Below are positions 1 to 6,975 of a stretch of 64,000 bases of DNA, in pieces. Within the stretch, counting starts at the first letter, position 1. Every line of letters begins with the position of its first letter. The position numbers and the translations under genes were made by a program. Source of the stretch: Pyrinomonadaceae bacterium. Lineage in GTDB: Bacteria; Acidobacteriota; Blastocatellia; Pyrinomonadales; Pyrinomonadaceae. The notes under the pieces are model-generated. The model did no database searches and was not told the DNA's origin. It was given only the letters and a program-made list of their open reading frames with translations. The DNA lies in contig JAJTWY010000014.1 of NCBI GenBank assembly GCA_021463165.1, forward strand, positions 1 through 64,000, read 5' to 3'.

Positions 1-278
1 GAGCCTCGCCCAAAATAGATGTAACTGCCCACGCCGAGAACCGTCACCAAAACGATGCCGATCGCTCCCGCGGCCAAGGACCTTCTCCTTGCGGAAGGCG
101 CGGCCGTCGGAGTGTCGTAAATCTTTGTCCGCTGCTCACCTGCCCTCGCTTCGTCGTACAATATCGCCGTCGCCGGCTCATCCATCGACGCCGGACCGTA
201 GAGCAACTCGCTTCCGTCGTCAAGACAGAAGCTCATCGTCAGGTCATACTCTCTTCCGCACTGCGGACACTTTTTCAT
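1..278 (-). CDS. Zinc-ribbon head membrane protein, probably TPR family (partial, 3' end off window)
   Basis: Only the first 92 or so codons are present; the gene continues past base 1. It starts with a short zinc ribbon (CPQCGREY ... FCLDDG, residues 4-22), then an acidic linker, then a hydrophobic segment at about residues 71-90 that reads as one membrane span. This head, linker and span layout matches the 580-residue TolB-like/TPR protein at 1433-3175, so a periplasmic TolB-like or TPR domain probably follows outside the window (inference). Its ATG overlaps the stop codon of the upstream rhuM-like gene (ATGA at 275-278), so the two are likely translationally coupled. The N-terminal 22 codons are very similar to the broken head at 4867-5026. 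Substrate and partners unknown. Confidence 0.8.
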   Translation of the reverse strand, partial: MKKCPQCGREYDLTMSFCLDDGSELLYGPASMDEPATAILYDEARAGEQRTKIYDTPTAAPSARRRSLAAGAIGIVLVTVLGVGSYIYFGRG

Positions 279-1282
279 GGTTTGCTCTTTGCGGACTTTT
301 TCCGCACTGTCTTGATCAATCCTTTTGTCGCTTTGTCGAAATCGCTTTCGAGAGAATTATTAACGGCGTCGTTGAACTTGTCATATTCGCCTTCGGCTTT
401 TTCGATGGCCAATTGGTGCGAGATCTTGCCGGCGTGATCGAGAATGTTACGGTCGTTTAGCTGGAGAAATCCGTTCAGCTTTTCGATCCAATCCTTCATA
501 TACATCGGAATGCGGCGCATCGCCTGACCTTCGGCAAAGACGAGATACTGCTCCGTAAGATTGTTGAGCGCGAGAAGTTCGTCTTCGTCGAGATAGTTTT
601 TGGCGATCCCGACATCTTGTTTCCGCGGCTTCGCCCCGCGCCAATTTGTCAGGCCCATATTCGGCTTGTCGCTATCGGCGCGTTCGGCGATTATTTCGGC
701 GGCCGTTTTGCCGGTAATCGCCCAGTGCATTTTGTTCTGCACGGTTTTGAAAAATGTGATGCTGCTCTCTTCCGTCGGGTCGTAATCGACGCTGGTCGCG
801 TAAATGTCGGTGATCTTTTGATAAAAGCGCCGCTCGGACGTGCGAATGTCTTGGATTCGCCTGAGCAGTTCTTCAAAGTAGTCGAACGGCAGATCGGGAT
901 TCTTCAATCGCTCGTCATCGAGCACAAAACCTTTGACGATATATTCGCGAATATGCCGCGTCGCCCACTGCCGAAACCGCGTCGCGACACTCGATTTTAT
1001 GCGGTAACCGACGGAAATAATGGCGTCGAGGTTGTAGAATTTAGTTCGATAGTTTTTGCCGTCAACGGCAGTTATTAAGAGATCCTTAATAACTGAATCT
1101 GCGTCCAGTTCGCCCTCCTCAAACACATTCTTTAGGTGAATATTGATATTCGGCACGGTGGTTTGAAACAGCTCCGCCATCAGCTTCTGCGTCAGCCAGA
1201 CCGTTTCGTTTTCGAGTCGCACCTCTAGCTTCGTCTCACCCGACGGGGCTTGATAGATAATTATTTGCGAACTGTTTTCCAT
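275..1282 (-). CDS. RhuM family protein
   Basis: A 335-residue protein that I recognise as the RhuM family, first named from a Salmonella pathogenicity island and often found in mobile or defence-linked loci; its biochemical activity is not established. The N-terminal part (about 10-130) carries the typical TVWLTQ...ELF and FYNLDAIISVGYRI segments. The middle (about 165-215) has the helical region with ITGKTAAEII, and the C-terminus is Lys-rich. Length is normal for the family and no frameshift is visible. The stop overlaps the start of the zinc-ribbon gene downstream (ATGA), which suggests co-transcription and makes that protein a possible partner. The region upstream of the start contains a paired palindromic element (1303-1425). 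Confidence 0.88.
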   Translation of the reverse strand: MENSSQIIIYQAPSGETKLEVRLENETVWLTQKLMAELFQTTVPNINIHLKNVFEEGELDADSVIKDLLITAVDGKNYRTKFYNLDAIISVGYRIKSSVATRFRQWATRHIREYIVKGFVLDDERLKNPDLPFDYFEELLRRIQDIRTSERRFYQKITDIYATSVDYDPTEESSITFFKTVQNKMHWAITGKTAAEIIAERADSDKPNMGLTNWRGAKPRKQDVGIAKNYLDEDELLALNNLTEQYLVFAEGQAMRRIPMYMKDWIEKLNGFLQLNDRNILDHAGKISHQLAIEKAEGEYDKFNDAVNNSLESDFDKATKGLIKTVRKKSAKSKP

Positions 1283-1302
1283 CGAGATTTTCTTATCCGA
1301 AC

Positions 1303-1425
1303 GCGGACACTCTTGTCCGCATCGCCGGTTCCTCCGGCGAGATTGTCGCTATGGTCTAAGCTTGTTCAATCTGTCGCACCACCGTTCGTGCCGAAGCGGC
1401 CACTCATGCGGACAAGAGTGTCCGC
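1303..1425. repeat. REP-like element: two copies of an 18-bp hairpin in inverted orientation
   Basis: GCGGACACTCTTGTCCGC at 1303-1320 is a hairpin (7-bp arms, 4-nt loop). Its exact reverse complement stands at 1408-1425, and the identity extends two more bases inward. A third small hairpin (TCGCCGG/CCGGCGA) sits at 1322-1340. The pair therefore forms a roughly 123-bp element with self-complementary ends in the gap between the TolB/TPR gene and the RhuM gene. This is the build of REP doublets (BIME-like) or a very small MITE. No transposase lies nearby. It could also act as a bidirectional transcription barrier, though there is no T-tract. Confidence 0.75.
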
Positions 1426-1432
1426 GCCCCCT

Positions 1433-3175
1433 CTATTCCGGCAAATTCATCCGTTTCAGTAGGTCCTTAAATCGAGGGTCATCGCGGAGAGGCTCAAATT
1501 GCAGTTCCCATCGAAACGTGTTCAGTTGACTTTCCCGAGTCTGGAAGCCTTTTTCCAACCATTCAAATGCCTTATCTTTTTCGCCGAGCCCGGAATAAAC
1601 GGCAGCCACGTCGTGCCCGGTGGCCGCGTTTCGGGCGACCTTGTCTTCGAGCTCTTTCGCAACGGCCATCGCCTCGGCCCGTTTTCCGAGCGCGCCGTAA
1701 ACAAACCCGAGCTCGCTCAGCACGATGTTCTGTCGGTTGGTCAATTCCACCGCCTTTTCCATTGTGCTTACGGCGTCTTCTTTTCTCCCCACTCTTAAGT
1801 ATGAGAGCCCGAGATATTCGTATCCACGGCCATAATTTGGGTTCAGTTCTATGATCTTCAGCGAGTTCTTAATGCTTGCCTCGTGGTTGTTTTGCAATTG
1901 GTAGGTCATAGAGATATTGGCTTGAATAGAAGGTGATAATGGGTCAAGTTCCCCGGCTCGCATGATGACCTTTGCCGCCTCGTCATACCTTCCGAGATTC
2001 TTTAATAAGATCGAGTACCAATGATAAGTCGTTGCATAGTTTGGATTGATCTCGATAGCTCGTTTGTATGCCTGTTCCGCTTCCGCCCATTGCCACAATT
2101 GGACATATATAATTCCCAACGTTGCGTGCGGCTCTGCCAACTGGTCATCAATGGCGATAGCACGCTCGGCATAAGTCTTCGCTTGCGGCAGCGACTCGCT
2201 CGCTGGAGTGCCTTCGTACTCAGGCAACAACGCGTAACAGTCGGCGAGACCGGCGTAAGCAAGCGCAAAGTTCGGGTCAAGGTCTGCTGCCGATCTAAAC
2301 TCGCCGGCAGCTTTCTTAAGGTTTTCCGCCGTCCGTCGATTCCAGTAAGTTCGACCTTTTAAATAGGCTTGATAGGCCTCGTTATTGTCGGTGTATTTCT
2401 TGGTAATGCCCTTCGTTTCGTTACCCGAAAGTTTTAGTTCGAGCTTTTGCGTGATGGTCGTCGCGATCTCGCGCTGCGTCGCCAGAAGGTCGGCCATCTT
2501 CCGGTCGTACTGTTCGGCCCAGATCAGTTTTCCTGTTCGAGAATCGATCAATTGAACGCTGATCGAAAGGTCATCACCACGCTGGGTCAGCCGGCCGGAC
2601 ATCACCGCATCGACCTCAAGCTCCTTCGCGATCTGGGCTACGTCCGTTTCCTTTCCCTTGTACCGCAATGCAGAACTCGTTGGGCTCACCTTCAAATTTG
2701 GCAATTGTGAAAGCCGGTATATAAGCGAATCAGCCAAACCATCCGACAGATAATCCGCATCGCTGCTGCCGCTGCGGTTCTCGAACGGCAAGACGGCAAT
2801 GGAATTGATAGATCTGGCGGGTAACAGATACCGATAGGCGAAAAATCCACCCAGAACGACCGCCGCGAGAGCAAGCGGAGCCAGTAACAGCCGTTTATCA
2901 AAACCCTTTCCCTTCGGAACATCAGCTACGCCGCTTGGCAAGATAGCGGTCCGCTCGGTCGTGTGTATCTGCGCGCGGGTCGGAGCCTCGCCCGGCGATG
3001 CAGTCTCGTGCAGAATCGCCGTCTGTGGCTCATCGCCTAAGAACCCAGTCGCTACCGCTCCCGGTTCTGACTTGGGACCGCTTGCCGGGCCTTCGAGCAG
3101 AGGATTGCCATCGTCGAGACAATACAGCAGCGTGTCGTCGTAGTAATCGCGTCTGCATTCGGGGCAGCGTTTCAT
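1433..3175 (-). CDS. Zinc-ribbon / TolB-like / TPR membrane protein
   Basis: A 580-residue membrane-anchored protein. Residues 4-23 form a zinc ribbon with CPEC and CLDDG knuckles. Residues 24-95 are an Ala/Pro/Thr-rich cytoplasmic linker and 96-116 one transmembrane helix. Residues about 120-255 are a TolB-like/FlgO-like alpha-beta domain (SIAVLPFENRS, LSDGLADSLIYRL, GRLTQRGDDLSISVQL). Residues about 270-555 are tetratricopeptide repeats with canonical WNRRT, ALAYAGLADCYALL and NPNYA positions. The likely role is a scaffold or sensor coupling a cytoplasmic zinc ribbon to a periplasmic TPR array; the target is unknown. It follows the beta-lactamase-like gene by 53 bp on the same strand. Its head and its final 16 or so codons are the closest visible relatives of the remnant at 5697-5997. 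Confidence 0.85.
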   Translation of the reverse strand: MKRCPECRRDYYDDTLLYCLDDGNPLLEGPASGPKSEPGAVATGFLGDEPQTAILHETASPGEAPTRAQIHTTERTAILPSGVADVPKGKGFDKRLLLAPLALAAVVLGGFFAYRYLLPARSINSIAVLPFENRSGSSDADYLSDGLADSLIYRLSQLPNLKVSPTSSALRYKGKETDVAQIAKELEVDAVMSGRLTQRGDDLSISVQLIDSRTGKLIWAEQYDRKMADLLATQREIATTITQKLELKLSGNETKGITKKYTDNNEAYQAYLKGRTYWNRRTAENLKKAAGEFRSAADLDPNFALAYAGLADCYALLPEYEGTPASESLPQAKTYAERAIAIDDQLAEPHATLGIIYVQLWQWAEAEQAYKRAIEINPNYATTYHWYSILLKNLGRYDEAAKVIMRAGELDPLSPSIQANISMTYQLQNNHEASIKNSLKIIELNPNYGRGYEYLGLSYLRVGRKEDAVSTMEKAVELTNRQNIVLSELGFVYGALGKRAEAMAVAKELEDKVARNAATGHDVAAVYSGLGEKDKAFEWLEKGFQTRESQLNTFRWELQFEPLRDDPRFKDLLKRMNLPE

Positions 3176-3228
3176 AAAACTCTGTTTCTACCGGTTCATC
3201 GGTTGAGGCATTTGGTCGCCGGGCCTTT

Positions 3229-4797
3229 CTATTTGGCTCGATGAAATTCAAGGTCGTGAAAATCGTAGCTGAAATCGGTTAACGGCGAGATCGCTCGCAT
3301 CGTAAAGCCCGACGCCGCACCGTTCTCATCGAGCGAAAAGGTCACAAAAGCATCGGCGTCCATGCTGCGGTCGGTCCATTTGACGACGAATGTATTCCCT
3401 TTGTACGGAAACATCTCGCCCGAAAGCCGCGGCGATCGTTTTGATTGAAACCACATTTTCCCGTCCTTCAACGAGACGGAAACCGAGCCGAGCCATGCAT
3501 CGGAATAGCCGCCCGTGAATTGCGAGACATCGACTTTCGACGCCGCTTTCTGTGCATCGGTGATCTTCGTCCAGATTGCATCGGTCGTGACCTTGGCATC
3601 GGCAAGCGCTTTCTTGCGCCGCTCGGACAAAACACTTACCCAATCGGTTCCGCTTCTCCCCAAATAGCCATCCTTTATCTGGTTCGAGATCGAAACGAAT
3701 GCTCCGCCTTCCTGCTGATTTGTCAGAACGATGATGCCAAGATTCAGTTCCGGTATCATCGTGATCTCGGTGACCATGCCTTCCAAACCGCCGGTGTGCC
3801 GCACCTGCAAACGCCCGCTGACATCTGTCAGCCCGAAGCCCAGGCCGTATGCTGCGAAATGCGTGTTGTACGGCCCCGGATCGCCAACCCGAATTATCGT
3901 CTGCGGCGTCCAGAGTTCTTTCAGCGTCGCTTCCGAGATCAATCGTTTCGACAGGCCGCGGCCGTATTTCCCTTTCGCGAGCAGCATTCCGACCCATTTG
4001 AACAGATCGGTGATGTTCGAATTTACACCTCCTGCGGCCGCCCCGAGCTTTAGCGAACTCCGCTCGATGACCTGCACTTTTCCTTCTACCGAAGCGTGTC
4101 CATCGATCACGTTGCTTTTATCTTTCAGCCTTACAAATGTTGCGGCGGTCTTTGTCATCCCAAGCGGCTGGATTATTCGTTCCTCAACAAATTCTTCCCA
4201 ACTCTTGCCCGATACACGAGCAATAACTTCGCCAGCGACTATGTAAAGATTGTTGTCGTAATCATACTTTGTCCGAAAGCTCGAAACCGGCTTCAGATAA
4301 CGCAAGTTGTGTATCACATCCTTTAACGTAAAATCGCTGCCATCGGGAAAAAACATCAGGTCGCCCGCACCGAGTCCGAGTCCGCTGCGGTGTGTGAGAA
4401 GATCGCGGATCGTAAATTCTTCGCTGACGTACGGCGAATACAGCTTAAATTCGGGAATATAGTCGCGAACCTTGTCATCCCATTTGATCTTGCCTTCTTC
4501 AACCAAAATGCCCAGCGCAGCCGTCGTAAACGCCTTAGAATTTGAAGCAATGCCGACCAGCGTATTCTCGTCCATCGGCTGCTTTGTATTCAACGAACGC
4601 AGCCCGTGGCCCTTGGCATAGATCACCTTTCCATCCTTGATGACGCCGACCGAAATTCCCGGCACATCGAACGCCTTCATCGAACGCTCAACCAGGCTGT
4701 CGATCGCCTCGTTGCTCAAAACCTGTGCCTGCGCAATGCTGCATGCAGCGACAATAACAAGAAGTACTGCTAGCTTTTGAAGTTTTGATTTATTCAT
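3229..4797 (-). CDS. Serine hydrolase, beta-lactamase class C / penicillin-binding family
   Basis: A 522-residue secreted serine hydrolase counted from the ATG at 4797; a longer reading from 4839 would put 14 polar residues before a clean signal peptide, so I prefer the shorter one. Residues 1-24 are a signal peptide ending near AQAQ. The nucleophile motif SxxK is S85-N-S-K88. The second motif is Y180-D-N182. The third is HTGG, as is common in esterase-like members, rather than KTG. The C-terminal 90 or so residues form a separate beta-rich domain of the kind often attached to these enzymes (DUF3471-like). It is probably a periplasmic esterase or D-amino peptidase; true beta-lactam hydrolysis cannot be inferred. 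The zinc-ribbon/TPR gene follows on the same strand. Confidence 0.85.
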   Translation of the reverse strand: MNKSKLQKLAVLLVIVAACSIAQAQVLSNEAIDSLVERSMKAFDVPGISVGVIKDGKVIYAKGHGLRSLNTKQPMDENTLVGIASNSKAFTTAALGILVEEGKIKWDDKVRDYIPEFKLYSPYVSEEFTIRDLLTHRSGLGLGAGDLMFFPDGSDFTLKDVIHNLRYLKPVSSFRTKYDYDNNLYIVAGEVIARVSGKSWEEFVEERIIQPLGMTKTAATFVRLKDKSNVIDGHASVEGKVQVIERSSLKLGAAAGGVNSNITDLFKWVGMLLAKGKYGRGLSKRLISEATLKELWTPQTIIRVGDPGPYNTHFAAYGLGFGLTDVSGRLQVRHTGGLEGMVTEITMIPELNLGIIVLTNQQEGGAFVSISNQIKDGYLGRSGTDWVSVLSERRKKALADAKVTTDAIWTKITDAQKAASKVDVSQFTGGYSDAWLGSVSVSLKDGKMWFQSKRSPRLSGEMFPYKGNTFVVKWTDRSMDADAFVTFSLDENGAASGFTMRAISPLTDFSYDFHDLEFHRAK

Positions 4798-4866
4798 ATG
4801 ATTTTTCCGCCTTGCTTCGTATGTTCGTAATTGTCCCAACGACGATCATGGCAACATTTGATCTTT

Positions 4867-5026
4867 TCATTTATTTTCGGACGAGGTGCCGCCGATTGAA
4901 GGCGATGCGCCAAACACGGTCGTCACGGGCTCGTTCGCCGCCGCCGGGCCGTACAACAACTCCGTCATCGAGACAGAAGCTCATCGTGTCGTCATACTCT
5001 CTTCCGCATTGCGGACATATTTTCAT
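4867..5026 (-). pseudogene. Frameshifted zinc-ribbon head fragment
   Basis: From the ATG at 5026 the minus strand reads a zinc-ribbon head (CPQCGREYDD ... FCLDDG) nearly identical to the one at 278. The alignment then breaks: where the intact copy has GACGGAAGCGAGTTG, this copy has GACGGAGTTG, a 5-bp loss. The original frame then gives nonsense to a stop. The restored frame gives ELLYGP and a further 20 or so plausible residues before a TGA at 4867. No membrane span or TPR region follows. It starts 8 bp after the toxin gene's stop, so it may still be transcribed with the toxin-antitoxin pair. A translated 50-residue orphan peptide remains possible, but decay is the simpler reading. Confidence 0.7.
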
Positions 5027-5033
5027 GGGCTAC

Positions 5034-5375
5034 TCACAGTCCCAGCAGAATTCTCAGCCGATCCTCGACGGCGTCAACGGTTGCTGCATGCACTTTACCG
5101 AGCCGCCGTACGAGCCGCGCTGTCGAGATCGAACGCACGTCTTCGCATTTCGCGTAGCTCGTAAGCGACAAACCGCCTTCGGGCGGTGCGATCTCTACAT
5201 GGAGAGGAATTCCCTTGGCCTTCGAAGTTATCGGCACGACGACGACGAGTTCCGCCGCGCCGTGGTTGAACATATCGACCGAGATCACAAGAGCCGGGCG
5301 CATTCCGGCCTGCTCTCGTCCTTTTGTCGGGTCGAGACCGACCATCCAAACATCGCCGCGCGAAGCCGTCGTCAT
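5034..5375 (-). CDS. mazF: Type II toxin, PemK/MazF family endoribonuclease
   Basis: A 113-residue toxin of the MazF/PemK/CcdB fold, expected to cleave mRNA. Family marks are SRGDVWMV near the N-terminus, GREQAGMRPALVIS with the conserved Arg-Pro, then VVPITSKAKGIPLHVEI, and a C-terminal helix ending at a leucine-rich stretch. I chose the ATG at 5375 because it overlaps the antitoxin stop (ATGA at 5372-5375) and gives a normal family length; the open frame extends 22 residues further upstream but only within the antitoxin. Its partner is the ribbon-helix-helix protein immediately upstream, with which it should form a neutralising complex that also autoregulates. Confidence 0.9.
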   Translation of the reverse strand: MTTASRGDVWMVGLDPTKGREQAGMRPALVISVDMFNHGAAELVVVVPITSKAKGIPLHVEIAPPEGGLSLTSYAKCEDVRSISTARLVRRLGKVHAATVDAVEDRLRILLGL

Positions 5376-5620
5376 TCGTCCGCCACTCCGTCCGACAAAG
5401 TGTTCTCCCAAAGCGCCCGCTCGGCGGTTTCTTCTCCCCAAGCCGCCTTGTCCGCCTTCAACTCAGCAAATGCCTGATTCGTCGCCTCTAGCATCCGCCG
5501 CCGCCGCAGGTCTTCGATGGCCTGATCGATGACCGACTGCATCGACTGGCCTTTGCTTTTAGACAGCGATCTCAAGATCTCATAGCTCGCGGAACTAATT
5601 CGCACATTCACACTGGACAT
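5372..5620 (-). CDS. Ribbon-helix-helix antitoxin partner of the MazF-like toxin
   Basis: An 82-residue protein. Residues 2-10 (SSVNVRISS) form a predicted DNA-binding beta strand and 11-45 two helices, as in the Arc/MetJ (RHH) fold. The acidic, Trp-containing C-terminus (residues 46-82) is the usual disordered toxin-neutralising tail. It lies upstream of the toxin with an ATGA overlap, the standard antitoxin-first order. A strong ribosome binding site (GGAGGC, 8 nt before the ATG) sits at 5627-5632 and a good promoter is visible just upstream. The pair is expected to repress its own promoter. There is no visible frameshift, so the module should be functional. Confidence 0.85.
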   Translation of the reverse strand: MSSVNVRISSASYEILRSLSKSKGQSMQSVIDQAIEDLRRRRMLEATNQAFAELKADKAAWGEETAERALWENTLSDGVADE

Positions 5621-5638
5621 ACTATGGCCTCCGCAGTG

Positions 5639-5668
5639 ATGTTACTGATCTGTAGTGTAATCTGTCAA
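5639..5668 (-). promoter_or_regulatory. Sigma-70-type promoter of the toxin-antitoxin operon
   Basis: On the minus strand a perfect TTGACA (5663-5668) is followed after 18 bp by TAACAT (5639-5644), 4 of 6 matches to the -10 consensus. Transcription would start about 10 bases before the GGAGGC ribosome binding site of the antitoxin. The spacer is AT-rich and a likely place for autoregulatory binding of the ribbon-helix-helix antitoxin (inference). Confidence 0.6.
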
Positions 5669-5696
5669 CAAATATGCACACAGCATTAAACGCTGC

Positions 5697-5997
5697 TCAT
5701 TCCGACAGGCCGATCTTTCGCAGCAGTTCCTTAAATCGCGGGTCGTTTGGAACATCAGCAGTTCTACTCGCCAAAACGGCCGTCTGCTCGGTCCTGTGTA
5801 TCCGCGCACGGGTCGCTGCGTCGCTCGGCGAAGCTGTCTCGTGCAGGATCGCTGTCTGCAGGCTCATCGCCTAAGAACCCAGTCGCTACAGCTGCCGGTT
5901 CTGACTTCGGCCCGAATAGCAGCTCCGATCCATCATCGAGGCAAAAGCTCAACGAATCGTCGTTATAATCCCTTCGGCATTGCCGACATCTTTTCAT
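5697..5997 (-). pseudogene. Zinc-ribbon/TPR gene remnant: head fused to tail after internal deletion, plus frameshift
   Basis: The ATG at 5997 opens a zinc-ribbon head (CRQCRRDYNDD ... FCLDDG) and a linker closely matching the 580-residue protein at 1433-3175. Around 5866-5900 the DNA is almost identical to 3030-3075. One inserted base near 5862 (GTCTGT against GTCTGCA before GGCTC) shifts the frame. The original frame then ends at 5764, while the restored frame continues TAILHETASPSDAATRARIH and on to DVPNDPRFKELLRKIGLSE and a TGA at 5697. That final stretch corresponds to the last residues of the intact protein (DDPRFKDLLKRMNLPE). So the membrane span, TolB-like and all TPR domains are missing and the two ends are joined. 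It follows the M28 peptidase by 18 bp. Confidence 0.8.
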
Positions 5998-6015
5998 AGT
6001 ATTTCCAAAACGACC

Positions 6016-6975
6016 TTATTTCGCCGGCTTGTCGAGTTTGCATAGAGCTTCAATGATCGTCTCCACCGCCCTCACGTAGAAATCCGGTTGGATATTCGAA
6101 AAATCGTCGGTCGGCTTATGATAGTCCCTATGATCCTCGACGCCGAAGTAAATGAAGGGGATCTTTTCACGATGGAACGACATCTGGTCGGATTGATCCG
6201 TCCAATCATCGCGGCCAAGCTTTGGATCATCGTGCCCGAACACGAGTTTCACCTTCGCTTTCTTCTGAGCCTCCATTAGCGGCATTTTGAACTGCGGATA
6301 GTGAAACAGACCTGACGCGTAGAGTTCGCCTTTGTCATTACGGGAGATCATATCCAAATTCACATTCAGCTTGATGTCCTCTTTCTTGACCGGAAGGTTC
6401 GAAACGAAATGTCGAGAACCCAAATGCCCGATCTCCTCCGCATCGAATGCAACAAACAATAGCGAATAATTCGGCTGGTTCTTGGCAAAATACGATGCTA
6501 TCGAAAACAGCGCCGCCGTTCCCGATGCGTTATCGTCGGCTCCATTGTAAGTTTGCCCCTTGCTGATGCCGACGTGATCGTAATGGGCGGTTACAACAAT
6601 GTATTTGTCCGAGTATTTCTTTCCCCTGATCAGACCGATGTAATTAACGCCGATCATCGGTTCGGCCTTGCCGCGCAACTTAATCTCGAATCTCTGCTCG
6701 AACGACGCTCCAAACGACTCAACTCCGGATGCTCTGAATCGTTCCTTTATGTACTTTCGAGCTTTCTCGATAGAAGCCTGTTGCGGCGACCGCCCCTCCA
6801 TATCATCAGCCGACAGTATCCGCAGATCGTCGATCAACTTTTCGGCATCAAAAAGCTTCGACCTCGCCTCATTCGCAGGAGTCTGCGCAAATAAGCTTGT
6901 CGACAACGCAATAACGACCAAGGCCAGCATGAGCGGCGTGGTATTGGATAAGTTAAGTCTCATAAGCAATATCAT
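6016..6975 (-). CDS. Secreted M28 family metallopeptidase
   Basis: A 319-residue zinc aminopeptidase-type enzyme with an N-terminal signal sequence (about residues 1-31, ending LFAQ). The M28 ligands and catalytic residues are visible in order: HYDHVG (His and Asp), NGADDNASGTAA (bridging Asp), AFDAEEIGHLGS (catalytic and metal Glu), NLDMISRND (Asp), and a late DHRDYHKPTDD (His). It is expected to trim peptides in the periplasm or outside the cell. I chose the ATG at 6975 because it overlaps the stop of the upstream phosphatase gene (ATGA at 6972-6975); an ATG at 6963 is also possible. A degenerate zinc-ribbon remnant follows downstream. Confidence 0.88.
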   Translation of the reverse strand: MILLMRLNLSNTTPLMLALVVIALSTSLFAQTPANEARSKLFDAEKLIDDLRILSADDMEGRSPQQASIEKARKYIKERFRASGVESFGASFEQRFEIKLRGKAEPMIGVNYIGLIRGKKYSDKYIVVTAHYDHVGISKGQTYNGADDNASGTAALFSIASYFAKNQPNYSLLFVAFDAEEIGHLGSRHFVSNLPVKKEDIKLNVNLDMISRNDKGELYASGLFHYPQFKMPLMEAQKKAKVKLVFGHDDPKLGRDDWTDQSDQMSFHREKIPFIYFGVEDHRDYHKPTDDFSNIQPDFYVRAVETIIEALCKLDKPAK

